A stretch of DNA of 64,000 nucleotides. It comes from Exiguobacterium oxidotolerans JCM 12280. Its GTDB lineage: Bacteria; Bacillota; Bacilli; Exiguobacteriales; Exiguobacteriaceae. The notes below the pieces were generated by a model that was given only the letters and a program-made list of their open reading frames with translations, searched no databases and had not been told where the DNA came from. Shown here one piece after another: positions 49,331 through 58,347 of the stretch. Position 1 is the stretch's first letter; each line of letters starts with the position of its first letter. Position numbers and translations under genes: made by a program. The stretch covers positions 124,001-188,000 of the forward strand of contig NZ_JNIS01000001.1 of NCBI RefSeq assembly GCF_000702625.1. The letters run 5' to 3'.

Positions 49331-50827
49331 TTAGAATCTCAACCGCTGCCACTCTTCTTCAAGATGTTGATCCAAAGCTTGAATGTCTAATACGTCGCCT
49401 TTTAAAAAGACGCGAACTTCTTTTATAGAGGCATACATAAATCGACTCCATGCAACATAATTCAATCGGGTTGCAAATAAAATAGGGACATTATTACTTC
49501 GGAGATATGCATCAATACCATCTGTTAAGCATAGAGAGCCTTGTCCAACTAGCAGCATTTTTCGAAGAGTCGGCTTATTTCCAAAGGGAAGTGACTCTAT
49601 AAAACTTTTTTGATGATAAAACTTACTTTTTAGTCCCCATAATAAACGAATAATTAATTCATTTAGCACAACTGGAACTGTCATTGCTGCTCCAAAACGA
49701 GCATCATATCCTTTTTCAAACACTTTAGTCGAGAACTCTGCAATCGTCAGATCGGCTCCGTTATGTTTTATATTACCGACGTTTGCAAATTGAAATACTT
49801 CAAAAAACGGAAGAGGAATCCCAGCCCCTCTTCTACCATCTAAATGTCCCCTCGTGCCACTTGAACCAGATATATCTGACAAGAGGTGTCCTAACCAGTT
49901 TGAAAAACCAGCAAATAGTTTAGATAAAATCGTTGCACCCACTAACCTAGACGAACCGTCTTCTTTTGGTTCAAGTCGAAGTAGCTTTCCATCAGATACA
50001 AAACTAGCTTTTCCAGTGAATTGATCAAGAATTGAAAAGAATAATCCTATGATATCTGGAGCATGTGCAAGTGATTTTAAATGATGATCAGTTGGACGCA
50101 TGTTTAGCGATTCTCCGTTCATTTTCAAATCACTTGCATAGCGGGCATCGTAATTTACTTTAAAACGTCTCTCAAGATAACCAATGGCACTAGCAATTGA
50201 GTCGGGCTGTGTACGAATGTTCGATCCGTTTGCTTTATCGTGATTCCATACCATTTTTGAAAATTTAATAACGATTTTATCGACTTTTTGATCAGACCAT
50301 TTCATAATTTTACTATCGAGTGGAGATCCTACAAAAAAACTATCGATTAAACCGGCTACAAGACCACTAAACGCAGCAATCATATAATCATAACGATCAC
50401 AAGATTCATTCTTCAGGATAAATTCCTCACGAAACGTTTTTGCTATCTCTGCTTTTTGTTGAGCACTTAACAAATCTGCATATGGATTTTCGTGTGCAAC
50501 ACCCTTCTCGATCAAATAGGTATCAATCCGCTTTGAAAAATCATTCCACGATTTATCTGAAATAGATAAAGGCTGTAAATCATCATAATCAGGAACAATA
50601 AGTGCAGAAAAAGAATGTTGTTCCTGTTGAATTTGATGTCCGTTCATCAGCATAGTTGCTTGAGCAAGTAAATGATCTAGGGCTTCACTTTGATCATGTT
50701 GAAGGTGATCTAAGCTTTCAATGTTTTTATTCACGTCGCTTAGTCTTTGTTCTGCCGATACTACTTGATGATTTTGTGCTAATAATGCTTTACCTATCTC
50801 ATTCCATTCTTCATCTAATTCTTTCAT
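49331..50827 (-). CDS. Unknown 498-residue protein, partner of the TerB-like membrane protein
   Basis: I do not recognise this family. The N terminus (1-65) is a coiled coil. The remainder is a mixed fold with several amphipathic or hydrophobic stretches: 'MIAAFSGLVAGLIDSFFVGS' (149-168), 'DIIGLFFSILDQFTG' (258-272), 'VGATILSKLFAGFSNWLGHL' (296-315), a Gly/Arg-rich 'SGSSGTRGHLDGRRGAGIPL' (320-339) and 'VPVVLNELIIRLLWGLKSK' (384-402). No nuclease, ATPase or kinase motif is visible. ATG at 50827 lies 4 bases after the stop of the upstream gene with GGTGAT overlapping, so translation is coupled. The longer frame to 50899 would overlap and is less likely. Confidence 0.7.
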   Translation of the reverse strand: MKELDEEWNEIGKALLAQNHQVVSAEQRLSDVNKNIESLDHLQHDQSEALDHLLAQATMLMNGHQIQQEQHSFSALIVPDYDDLQPLSISDKSWNDFSKRIDTYLIEKGVAHENPYADLLSAQQKAEIAKTFREEFILKNESCDRYDYMIAAFSGLVAGLIDSFFVGSPLDSKIMKWSDQKVDKIVIKFSKMVWNHDKANGSNIRTQPDSIASAIGYLERRFKVNYDARYASDLKMNGESLNMRPTDHHLKSLAHAPDIIGLFFSILDQFTGKASFVSDGKLLRLEPKEDGSSRLVGATILSKLFAGFSNWLGHLLSDISGSSGTRGHLDGRRGAGIPLPFFEVFQFANVGNIKHNGADLTIAEFSTKVFEKGYDARFGAAMTVPVVLNELIIRLLWGLKSKFYHQKSFIESLPFGNKPTLRKMLLVGQGSLCLTDGIDAYLRSNNVPILFATRLNYVAWSRFMYASIKEVRVFLKGDVLDIQALDQHLEEEWQRLRF

Positions 50828-50831
50828 TTGA

Positions 50832-52643
50832 TCACCGATCACCAAACAAGTTTTTTGCAATTCGTTTCGCACTTCCAGTAACCTCAGCAACTCCACCACT
50901 TGTTAATTCGAAATAGCCAATGTTCTCAAAAGATTCTTGAAGCATTTCTAAATCTTCTAAACTTAGATTTTCATTTATTTCTAATTTTCCGTTTTGTGTT
51001 TTATTAAAGCTTTCAAATGTTTTTTTATAATTCTCACTCAAAGAATTCAACTTTGAAAGTTCTGCATTCTCTTGAACACCACCCACTAAAACAAATCCTT
51101 GATTCATTTCTGGAGTTACTTCAGGGGTTAGTGCTTCCATAGATTCAGTAACTTCAGTTGTATAGCACTTAAGAATAAACTCACGAATTTTTAACTGTGT
51201 TGGTTTAGGTGTAAGCTCTTCTAAACGGTCAGTACTTAAAATTAAAGGAAGATGCGTAATCATCTGTTCTTTTTGAGATTCATTTTGTTTTTTAGCACTA
51301 AATCGAGCACTTTCACTTAGCATCGTTAACATACTAGATAATTTATTGATTTTTTCTGAGTTTTCGTTTCCTTTTTGAATAGCCGCAACTAATGCACGAG
51401 ATATTTCATTAATATCTTCTAACAAGTAATCGAGTGTTTGTTGAGAATTTCGAATGATTTTTTGAAGCATATATTCACGTTGTTTATTATTTTCTATATC
51501 TTTAATACCTGTGATTTTCTTTAATCCTTGATAAGTACCTACACCAATTAATACAATAGCTCCAATTCCTGTGAACATACTTGAGAATCCTAAAATCCCA
51601 CCCATACCTAATGTAGCTAGTCCAGATGTAAGACCTGCTGCACTCAAACCAACAACAGAACCAGATAAATAAATCGCTGTAAGTGGCATTCCAACAGCAG
51701 CAGCTTTTGCAGCGATATCTTTCATCGACTTAACAATGTCAGAATCGTTTTTCCGGAACGTTAAAATATCTTCATCATTCTTAATTGCAGCACAAATCAA
51801 ATCGATTTCTTCAGATTGAATCGAAAATTCATCTCTTAATTGTATAAGGAATTTATTTTCTTCCCATGTCTGTAAACTATTTTTTAATTTATATAAGTAT
51901 AAGAGATCTTTAAATAGTGATTTTTGAACGATAGAAAAATCGATGGAAATTGACTTCTCTTTAAGTTTTCTAATTAGAAACATAGTCTCTTCTTGATCTT
52001 TTACCGATCCAATATAAGCTCTTAGTTTTAAACGGTATTCTGAACTAAGATGAATGCGTGTAACAAGCGACATCAATTCGCTATATTCTTTAGCATCGAC
52101 CTTACCATCATCAGACATAGTAAAATTAGCTAACACTTTTAAATAAGAAAGCTTATATGTTTCAGACATATCCGCTAAAGGTGTGATTTGCGATACATTT
52201 TCAAACTCTTGAGTCTCTTTCAGAGCAATAATTCCTTCAATTAATTTAACGAATTTTTCAATCGAATAATCATGTAATTTATTTGTCAAAATATGTGTTG
52301 TGCTCTCAGTAGTCAGAATAACGTGAAGCTGTTCTTTTTCTTTATCTCCTTTTACAATCTTTTCGCGATCTATTCGAATTTCTAGTAATTCTTTATACAG
52401 AACAACGATTGGTTTTTCAAACATTGGCTTAAAGTAAAAACAGTCGCCTAAAAACAATAATCCATCCTTAGCATTTTTCAATAATGTTGAATCGTGTAAT
52501 AAAATCACATGTTCAGGAATAACACCATTCGCATAAGACTTAATAGCAGAATTTAATTTCTTTTCAGAGATATTTGGTGCAATTTGAACATCACTTCCGA
52601 TTAAATTAGAAGCATTTTCTTTTAAAAATTGTGCAATATTCAT
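50832..52643 (-). CDS. TerB-like membrane protein with PH-like N terminus
   Basis: A 603-residue protein, first gene of a two-gene module. Residues ~40-140 look like a PH/GRAM-type strand bundle ('HVILLHDSTLLKNAKDGLLF', 'KPIVVLYKELLEIRID'). Residues ~160-290 are a TerB-like helical domain with an acidic turn 'SDDGKVDAKEYSEL'. Residues 317-373 are a Gly/Ala-rich hydrophobic stretch ('VVGLSAAGLTSGLATLGMGG', 'FTGIGAIVLIGVGTYQG') likely to enter the membrane as helical hairpins. A coiled coil (380-460) and a mixed C-terminal region follow. The role is unknown. AGGAGG is 7 bases before the ATG at 52643. Confidence 0.75.
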   Translation of the reverse strand: MNIAQFLKENASNLIGSDVQIAPNISEKKLNSAIKSYANGVIPEHVILLHDSTLLKNAKDGLLFLGDCFYFKPMFEKPIVVLYKELLEIRIDREKIVKGDKEKEQLHVILTTESTTHILTNKLHDYSIEKFVKLIEGIIALKETQEFENVSQITPLADMSETYKLSYLKVLANFTMSDDGKVDAKEYSELMSLVTRIHLSSEYRLKLRAYIGSVKDQEETMFLIRKLKEKSISIDFSIVQKSLFKDLLYLYKLKNSLQTWEENKFLIQLRDEFSIQSEEIDLICAAIKNDEDILTFRKNDSDIVKSMKDIAAKAAAVGMPLTAIYLSGSVVGLSAAGLTSGLATLGMGGILGFSSMFTGIGAIVLIGVGTYQGLKKITGIKDIENNKQREYMLQKIIRNSQQTLDYLLEDINEISRALVAAIQKGNENSEKINKLSSMLTMLSESARFSAKKQNESQKEQMITHLPLILSTDRLEELTPKPTQLKIREFILKCYTTEVTESMEALTPEVTPEMNQGFVLVGGVQENAELSKLNSLSENYKKTFESFNKTQNGKLEINENLSLEDLEMLQESFENIGYFELTSGGVAEVTGSAKRIAKNLFGDR

Positions 52644-52912
52644 CAAGGTTTCCTCCTAAGTAGAAACGATACAGATATTATTTTTCCATTTTTTATTTTT
52701 TTTAAGTATTTATGTATTTATTATACAACCATTTACCATAAGAGTAGATTATTATTTTAAACCCCTTATTATTTTTTACAGGGTTCAAAATCAAACTATG
52801 TAAGCAAATCAAAAAGCATGTCCTTTATTTAAAGAACATGCTTCAAATTCTCTTGAAATGATATTAAATTTATTTCTCTTTTACAGTTAATTTATTCTAT
52901 AAGAATAAATTA
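52644..52912. other. Short intergenic stretch before the IS element
   Basis: AT-rich sequence holding the promoter region of the TerB-like gene, the terminator at 52811 and an 11-bp perfect inverted repeat (TAATTTATTCT/AGAATAAATTA, 52888-52912) touching the IS end. Confidence 0.6.
52811..52843 (-). terminator. Orphan terminator on the island side of the IS element
   Basis: AAGCATGTTCTTT pairs with AAAGGACATGCTT around a 4-base loop, followed on the minus strand by TTTTTG. The only minus-strand gene upstream, apart from the IS, is the adenylating-enzyme gene at 54598, so this may be its original terminator, now split off by the insertion. Confidence 0.75.
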
Positions 52913-54341
52913 GCTCAGACTGTAGACAAACCCTCATTTCCACTTGGAAATGAGGGTTCGTCTTATGTATACGTAAAAAATATGACACTTCATTAGGATT
53001 CCGACTGGAATCCCATGACCAATTGGCCAATTTTTTGAGGTTCAGGGCAGCAAAAGTGAGCATTGCCTGCATCGTCACTTTTTTTAACCCGCGGTAGCGA
53101 GTCCAACGCATGCCATGCTTTTCTTTCGCGTCCGCCGATTGTCTCTTTTCGTCGGGCATACAGCTGCCTATTAACCGGTGTGTGGCGAAGGTGCTCGACT
53201 TCGTCGATTGCATCTTGCCAGACATGCCGATGAATCACTTTCTGCATCGTCTGACTTTTCGTACACCGTTCTAGAAATGGATAAGTTTCACAGATCTTTG
53301 GATCTGATACGTACTCCCGTCTTCCTTCCCGTGTAGTTGTTCGATAGACAAGCTGCTGATCATTTTCACAGAGATAGCAGTCGTAATACGCATCATAATA
53401 GAAGGCATTCGTTTTGAACATACCCTTCACCCCTTTGGGGCGGGTGTAGGGGAAGACTGGCAAAATACGCTGTCTGAGAAGTAAGTGTGCGATGGGGGCG
53501 GTTTTATAGGCGGAGTCTGCGACGACTGCAAACGGGACGGTAAACGGTGGATAATGAGTTCGAGCAAGGGCTTTAAAATGATACTATCGTGAATATTACC
53601 TGGTGTGACAATTGTCCCGAGGACAAAACCATTCCGATCACATGCTGTATGAAAGGAATAGGCGAATTGCTTTTCACGCTCCCCCTTCACGTAATATCCT
53701 GACTCAGGATCCGTGGTACTCTCTTTCGTCAACCGTTGATCATTCTCGTCCTTCTTCTTGGGGGTAAAACGCTTTTTTCCGTGCGCCTCACGATCATCAT
53801 TGATTTCTTGTTCCAGTTCATCTTGATAAAAACGTGCTGCACGACTAACATGTTTCTTTTTATATTTCCGCTTATTCGCATTTGCTTTGACGTGTGTCGA
53901 ATCGATAAACAGGACCACCGGGTCCACGAATCCAGCATCGACGCCTTGGGTCAGAATTTTGTAGAAGATATCTTCAAAAATCGTCGTGTCTTGGAAGCGT
54001 CGGACATAGTTTTTTCCGAAGGTTGAAAAATGAGGAACCTTTTCATCCAATCCAAGTCCTAGAAACCAACGATAGACGACGTTCGTTTCGATTTCTTGGA
54101 TCGTCTTCCGCATAGAAGGAATACCGAATAAATATTGAAGGAGAGCCATCTTGATTAAGAGAACAGGATCTACGCTAGGTCTTCCGTTATTTTCACAGTA
54201 CAACTTTTCAACAAATGGATAGATGAATTGAAAGTCCATCACCTGATCGACCCTGCGGACCAAGTGGTCCGCAGGAACCAATTGTTCGAGTGTGACCGTG
54301 ATGTTTTCAGAACGATGGTGTTGATTTCGTTTTCCCATCAT
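52913..54341 (-). pseudogene. IS1182-family transposase, disrupted
   Basis: The first frame (54341 to about 53540) has the N-terminal part 'LVPADHLVRRVDQVMDFQFI', 'CENNGRPSVDPVLLIKMALL' and the first catalytic Asp in 'VLFIDSTHVKANANKRKYKK'. Near 53540 the frame shifts; the continuation in the next frame restores 'PFAVVADSAYKTAPIAHLLL' (second Asp). Near 53140 a second break occurs: 'RRKETI' is followed too soon by 'ADAKEKHGMRWTRYRGLKKV', consistent with loss of about 11 bases that would encode the Glu-Arg-Val-Phe stretch with the catalytic Glu. The gene is therefore dead. Confidence 0.85.
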
Positions 54342-54573
54342 GGGAAACCCTCCTTCGTGGTATATTTCTTTTATTTTATAATATGAAAGAAAGCTGGAAA
54401 AGCCTCGATTTCCGATCTAATCGCTTCCTAGTGGAAAGCAAACAGGAGCGACCCTGCAGCGAAGCGAAGCGATGTTTGCCACAGGAAGACGATTAGGAAG
54501 GAAAGAGAGAGCAAAAAAAGATGGGAAATCACATTCAAGTGACCTTCCATCTAGTTTGTCTACACGCTGAGAC
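52913..54573 (-). mobile_element. IS1182-family insertion sequence, decayed
   Basis: About 1.66 kb bounded by imperfect inverted repeats: CTCAGACTGTAGACAAAC at 52914-52931 and, inverted, CTCAGCGTGTAGACAAAC ending at 54571. The cargo is one IS1182-type transposase gene broken by at least two frame disruptions. A hairpin (CCCTCATTTCCA/TGGAAATGAGGG) lies just inside the left end. No clear target duplication could be read. It is probably immobile unless helped by an intact copy elsewhere. Confidence 0.8.
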
Positions 54574-54594
54574 TAGCTCTTTTTAGGGCTAGTC
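54571..54594. other. Hairpin straddling the right end of the IS
   Basis: GACTAGC and GCTAGTC form a 7-bp stem with a 10-base loop, immediately after the adenylating-enzyme stop (54598) and touching the IS end. It could be the stem of that gene's terminator, with the T run displaced by the insertion. Confidence 0.45.
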
Positions 54595-54597
54595 CGT

Positions 54598-55965
54598 TTA
54601 GTTCATTTGTTCACTTTCAGGAATCAACTGTTTAATCAACAACGTCTTCCCACTGATTTCTTTTGGAATTTCCGGGACCGCTTTTAAAAGGACATCCATT
54701 TGTCCACCGAACAAACGCTCTAACACGAAGTATAACTCCTTTTCATGCTCTTGTTTAAAGCAACGTTCGTCCGGTACGTACAACATCACAACTTCATCCG
54801 CGTCTTCTTGGATGTACTGGACTCGTTCGATACAATTCGGGAACCGCCGCACGATTCCAGCGAGTTCCCCTTCAAAGATTCGATGCCCATTTTTCAACTG
54901 GATATAACTTCGTCCGCGTCCGTCAATCGATGCGATGATCGGACCACCATGCCCACATGGACACGTCTCGTGACTAAGCGTCATCCGGTCACCAATCCGG
55001 TAGCGGACAAGGGGCGTACCATGTGTATCAAAACTCGTCACGAGAATTTGACCGTCTGCTTCGACTTCGATGATACCCATCTCATAATGGAGATGTTTTT
55101 TACCGTAGCGGCATTCGGCGACAATCGGTGCCCCTTCGGACGAGGCGTACTGATCAAAGATTGGTGCATGAAATACTTCCTCGATTAAAGCACGTTCGTC
55201 CCGTGTCAACATTTCAGCCGTCGGAAAAATCGCCTTCGGACGGAATGTACAGTCGACGGCATGTTTTTTGGCGTATCGTGCAACCTCAATCATTCCCGAC
55301 GGTAAACCATCAATCGACACTGGATTAAATCGGTTCAATTGTTCGATGTAAGCGGGAATTGTCAACGGGTTAATATTCTTAATTGAAAAAAGCATTTGAT
55401 TGATCGCCTTATTCATCCGCCAATAGACGGGTGACTTTTGTTGTTCTGCCGCTAATGTCTGTCCCGTAAAACTCGCCCGGCGCATTCCCTGTTCAATTCC
55501 ATGCGTCCATTTGAAATAATCGAGGTGCGCCATCCGGATTTGCATGTCCTCTCTCGTATAATGGACTTGGATCGATTTCCCGGTCGTCCCGCCCGTCTTT
55601 CCAAGAATCGGCGCATGAATCCGCGCATGGACGTCGGCATTCCTTGTCCGTAGCGTCTCTTTATCGAGCAAGGGAATTTGTTTTAACTCTGACAACTGCG
55701 CAAGCGGAAGCTCAATCCGGTTCTTATCGAACAACTCTTTGTAGTACGGGCTATAGGCCTGACAAAACAGTAAAAACTGATTCAGGCGGGATAATTGCTC
55801 CTGCTCGGGATCAATCGATTGCCGTTCTTTCCGCTTCAATTCTTCGAACCGATTACGGTAGGCGGACCCGTAACGTTCCTGGTACAAGACCCGTCCGTAA
55901 AGCGTCGTTAGGATATTCTGAATGAAAATCGGTGAATGGAAATAAATCGATTCTTTGAGTTGCAT
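54598..55965 (-). CDS. Phenylacetate-CoA ligase-like (PaaK/CapK) adenylating enzyme
   Basis: A 455-residue ANL-superfamily enzyme of the short PaaK/CapK group. The P-loop-like motif is 'LGKTGGTTGKSIQVHYT', the middle has 'FPTAEMLTRDERALIEEVFH' and 'DQYASSEGAPIVAECRYG' (the adenylate-binding YASSEG), and later 'GTPLVRYRIGDRMTLSHE' (conserved Asp) is followed by a 'CPCGHGGP' Cys cluster. It should activate a carboxylic acid as AMP ester; the substrate may be a wall or capsule precursor. ATG at 55965 lies 5 bases after GGGGAGTG. The IS element interrupts just after its stop. Confidence 0.8.
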   Translation of the reverse strand: MQLKESIYFHSPIFIQNILTTLYGRVLYQERYGSAYRNRFEELKRKERQSIDPEQEQLSRLNQFLLFCQAYSPYYKELFDKNRIELPLAQLSELKQIPLLDKETLRTRNADVHARIHAPILGKTGGTTGKSIQVHYTREDMQIRMAHLDYFKWTHGIEQGMRRASFTGQTLAAEQQKSPVYWRMNKAINQMLFSIKNINPLTIPAYIEQLNRFNPVSIDGLPSGMIEVARYAKKHAVDCTFRPKAIFPTAEMLTRDERALIEEVFHAPIFDQYASSEGAPIVAECRYGKKHLHYEMGIIEVEADGQILVTSFDTHGTPLVRYRIGDRMTLSHETCPCGHGGPIIASIDGRGRSYIQLKNGHRIFEGELAGIVRRFPNCIERVQYIQEDADEVVMLYVPDERCFKQEHEKELYFVLERLFGGQMDVLLKAVPEIPKEISGKTLLIKQLIPESEQMN

Positions 55966-56159
55966 ATGTTCACTCCCCTTCCTCATCATTCGACGCGCGA
56001 CTTGTCAGCAGCCACCATACCTTCCCTGTTACTTACATCTTATTTCCAGTCCTACCGCTAGACAACCAAATCTTAAGACATAAGCTTAGCTTTTATTTAG
56101 ATGCTGTTTTACATTAATAACTTCAGTTCACAAATGTAAGTTAACGGTCCTTGAAATGA

Positions 56160-56203
56160 CAAAAAAAGATAACCGAAGTCCATCTGACAACGGCTATCTT
56201 CTT
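56160..56203 (-). terminator. Terminator of the DUF6075-like gene
   Basis: On the minus strand AAGATAGCCG pairs with CGGTTATCTT around a 15-base loop and is followed by seven T. It begins at the stop codon. Confidence 0.85.
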
Positions 56204-56583
56204 TAGTGTACTTGCATGTTTTGATTTCCGAATGACCGGATTTGGATGGCTCCGAGGACGAGCTCTAACTCCGTTTCATCTAACTGATCGATGATCTCCA
56301 TGATCGTCAACGTCGTCCTGCCGTTATACAACTGAACGAGTAATTGACGTTCGACATCGACCGTTAAATCTTCGACAGGTTCCGCTAATAATTCTTGGTA
56401 AAAAAATTCACCCGTCTCCGGAAAAAAATAGTCACTGAACAATTGCATAAGCGCTAGATTACCCGTCGCTAAAAATAAGATTGATTGAAAAGAATACTTT
56501 TTACGGTTTCGTGCATTCAATCGCTTCAATATCATTTGGTAACGTGTATGATGACGTTCGTCCAAAAAACAGACAGCATTCAT
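56203..56583 (-). CDS. DUF6075-like hypothetical protein
   Basis: A 126-residue protein. 'VCFLDERHHTRYQMILKRLN', 'YSFQSILFLATGNLALMQLF' and the following Tyr/Phe-rich segment fit the DUF6075 pattern (a small family of Bacillus and clostridia, unknown function). The last 40 residues are acidic. No signal peptide. GGGGAGGGAGA precedes ATG. Single gene. Confidence 0.6.
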   Translation of the reverse strand: MNAVCFLDERHHTRYQMILKRLNARNRKKYSFQSILFLATGNLALMQLFSDYFFPETGEFFYQELLAEPVEDLTVDVERQLLVQLYNGRTTLTIMEIIDQLDETELELVLGAIQIRSFGNQNMQVH

Positions 56584-56768
56584 ATCCGTCTCCCTCCCCT
56601 AAAAAATGATACTGTCCATCCCTCCAAAACAGTGCGCAAATCTTCTTTATTTGTTTTCCCTGTTTTAAAAAGATGAAGCATTTGTTTTTAACTATAACAT
56701 TCGTTTGATTAAATCGCAGGACGTTTGGGTAAATCTTTGTAGTAAGCAGCTAATGAGGAGGAATTGAC

Positions 56769-58217
56769 ATGACGCAACCACGTAAACGCCTGGCACTTGC
56801 CGGTGCGACAGGATATATCGGACATAATCTATTAAATGAATTGAAGAAAAAGTACGACGTCATTGCCTTGTCTCGCAATGGTGACGACAAGGAAGATGAA
56901 GCGAATGTCGAATGGCGGTCGTGTGACCTTTTTTCGTTAGCGGATACGACAGCCGGATTAAAAGGAGCAGACATCGCCATCTACCTCGTCCACTCGATGA
57001 TGCCGTCAGCAAAGTTGACGCAAGGCTCATTTGAAGACATGGACTTGATTTTAGCCGACAATTACGCACGCGCTGCAAAAGCAAACGGCATCCAGCAGAT
57101 TGTTTACTTAAGTGGCATCATTCCGGACGAGACGGAAAATTTATCACGTCATCTTAAAAGTCGCCTTGAGGTCGAGCGCGTCCTCGGTGCATACGGTACA
57201 CCGGTCACGACGATCCGCGCTGCGCTCATCGTCGGTCCGAAAGGGTCTTCGTTCCCGATTCTGTCAAAACTCGTCAAACGACTTCCCGTCATGCTTCTCC
57301 CGCGTTGGACGCGTAACAAAACACATCCCGTCGCGCTACCGGACGTCATTCATGCGCTCGGATCTAGCGTCGACCGCGAGGACCTCAAGGATCGTGCCAT
57401 CGATATCGGCGGTCCGGAAGCGATGACGTACAAGGAAATGATTTTGAAGACGGCGGAAGTAATGGACAAAAAACAACCGACCTTCGACTTACCGTTGATG
57501 ACCGTCAAATTATCGCGGCTTTGGGTGACACTCGTCTCCGGAGAACCGAAAGAAACCGTTTATCCGCTCGTCGAAAGTATGGTCCATGAGATGGTGGCGG
57601 ATCCCGACAAGATGGTCGAGGGCATCAGTGACGGAAAAATTTCATTCGAGCAATCCGTACGGATGGCGATGGAAGAAGAAGAAGAGTCGAAATCAAAAAA
57701 ATCAGGAAACTCTTCATCGAGTAAGAAATCACAAACGCTTGATGTCCGGTCCGTCCAACGTGTCCGTCTTCCAGACGACCGGAACGCGAACTGGGCTGCC
57801 GACAATTACGTCGATTGGTTATCGACGTTCGCGAAACCTTTTCTTACATCGAAGACAGCGGAAGAAACGGTCGTTCGGATTCATGTTCCGTTGCTTGACG
57901 CCCCGTTGCTTGAACTGACGAAAGAACCGTTCGAAGACGATCAACAGGCAACGTACCGAATTACAGGCGGCTTGTTTGCTCAAGTGAAAGAAGATAGTAA
58001 TGGACGCATCGAGTTCCGGCAAATCCCGGGTTCGCAAGAGTGTATCATCGCGATTCATGAATATGTTCCCGCATTACCATGGTTGGTCTATAAAACGACC
58101 CAGGCGAATGTCCACCTCATCGTCATGTATCTCTTTAAACTGCACCTGCTACGCTTGATGCAGACGACAGAAGAACAGCCGGACGAATCAGAAATGATCG
58201 TTCCGGAGCCGAACTGA
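56769..58217 (+). CDS. YbjT-like NAD(P)-binding (NmrA/atypical SDR) protein
   Basis: A 482-residue two-part protein. Residues 1-~300 form an atypical SDR/NmrA domain: 'LALAGATGYIGHNLLNELKK' (Gx(x)GxxG loop), 'ADIAIYLVHSMM', 'QQIVYLSGIIPDE' and 'TTIRAALIVGPKGSSFPIL'. A very acidic then Ser/Lys-rich linker (about 300-325) leads to a C-terminal domain of about 150 residues resembling DUF2867-type sequences. Such proteins bind NAD(P) and are often quinone or sugar-nucleotide related; the reaction is unknown. GAGGAGG is 7 bases before the ATG. Confidence 0.75.
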   Translation: MTQPRKRLALAGATGYIGHNLLNELKKKYDVIALSRNGDDKEDEANVEWRSCDLFSLADTTAGLKGADIAIYLVHSMMPSAKLTQGSFEDMDLILADNYARAAKANGIQQIVYLSGIIPDETENLSRHLKSRLEVERVLGAYGTPVTTIRAALIVGPKGSSFPILSKLVKRLPVMLLPRWTRNKTHPVALPDVIHALGSSVDREDLKDRAIDIGGPEAMTYKEMILKTAEVMDKKQPTFDLPLMTVKLSRLWVTLVSGEPKETVYPLVESMVHEMVADPDKMVEGISDGKISFEQSVRMAMEEEEESKSKKSGNSSSSKKSQTLDVRSVQRVRLPDDRNANWAADNYVDWLSTFAKPFLTSKTAEETVVRIHVPLLDAPLLELTKEPFEDDQQATYRITGGLFAQVKEDSNGRIEFRQIPGSQECIIAIHEYVPALPWLVYKTTQANVHLIVMYLFKLHLLRLMQTTEEQPDESEMIVPEPN

Positions 58218-58232
58218 ATCAGCACTGTTTTT

Positions 58233-58268
58233 AGAGGCTTCTCACGATTCGTGAGCGCCTCTTTTTTC
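58233..58268 (+). terminator. Terminator of the YbjT-like gene
   Basis: GAGGC and GCCTC, reinforced by CTCACG/CGTGAG, form a hairpin followed by six T. Confidence 0.8.
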
Positions 58269-58347
58269 GTGTACAACCGTAAGATGACGAAAGCAAAATA
58301 AACATGATACACTTACAATTGACTGTAAGAAAGGGGTTACAATTTGC

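Noticed and set aside
49331-52643. Shango-type or other named TerB defence system
   Set aside because: The helicase and ATPase partners expected in Shango are absent, and the second protein has no matching motif.
52887-53225. Separate small gene at the end of the IS
   Set aside because: It reads the transposase C terminus in a third frame ('WTRYRGLKKVTMQAMLTFAA') and runs through the IS end, so it is part of the broken transposase.
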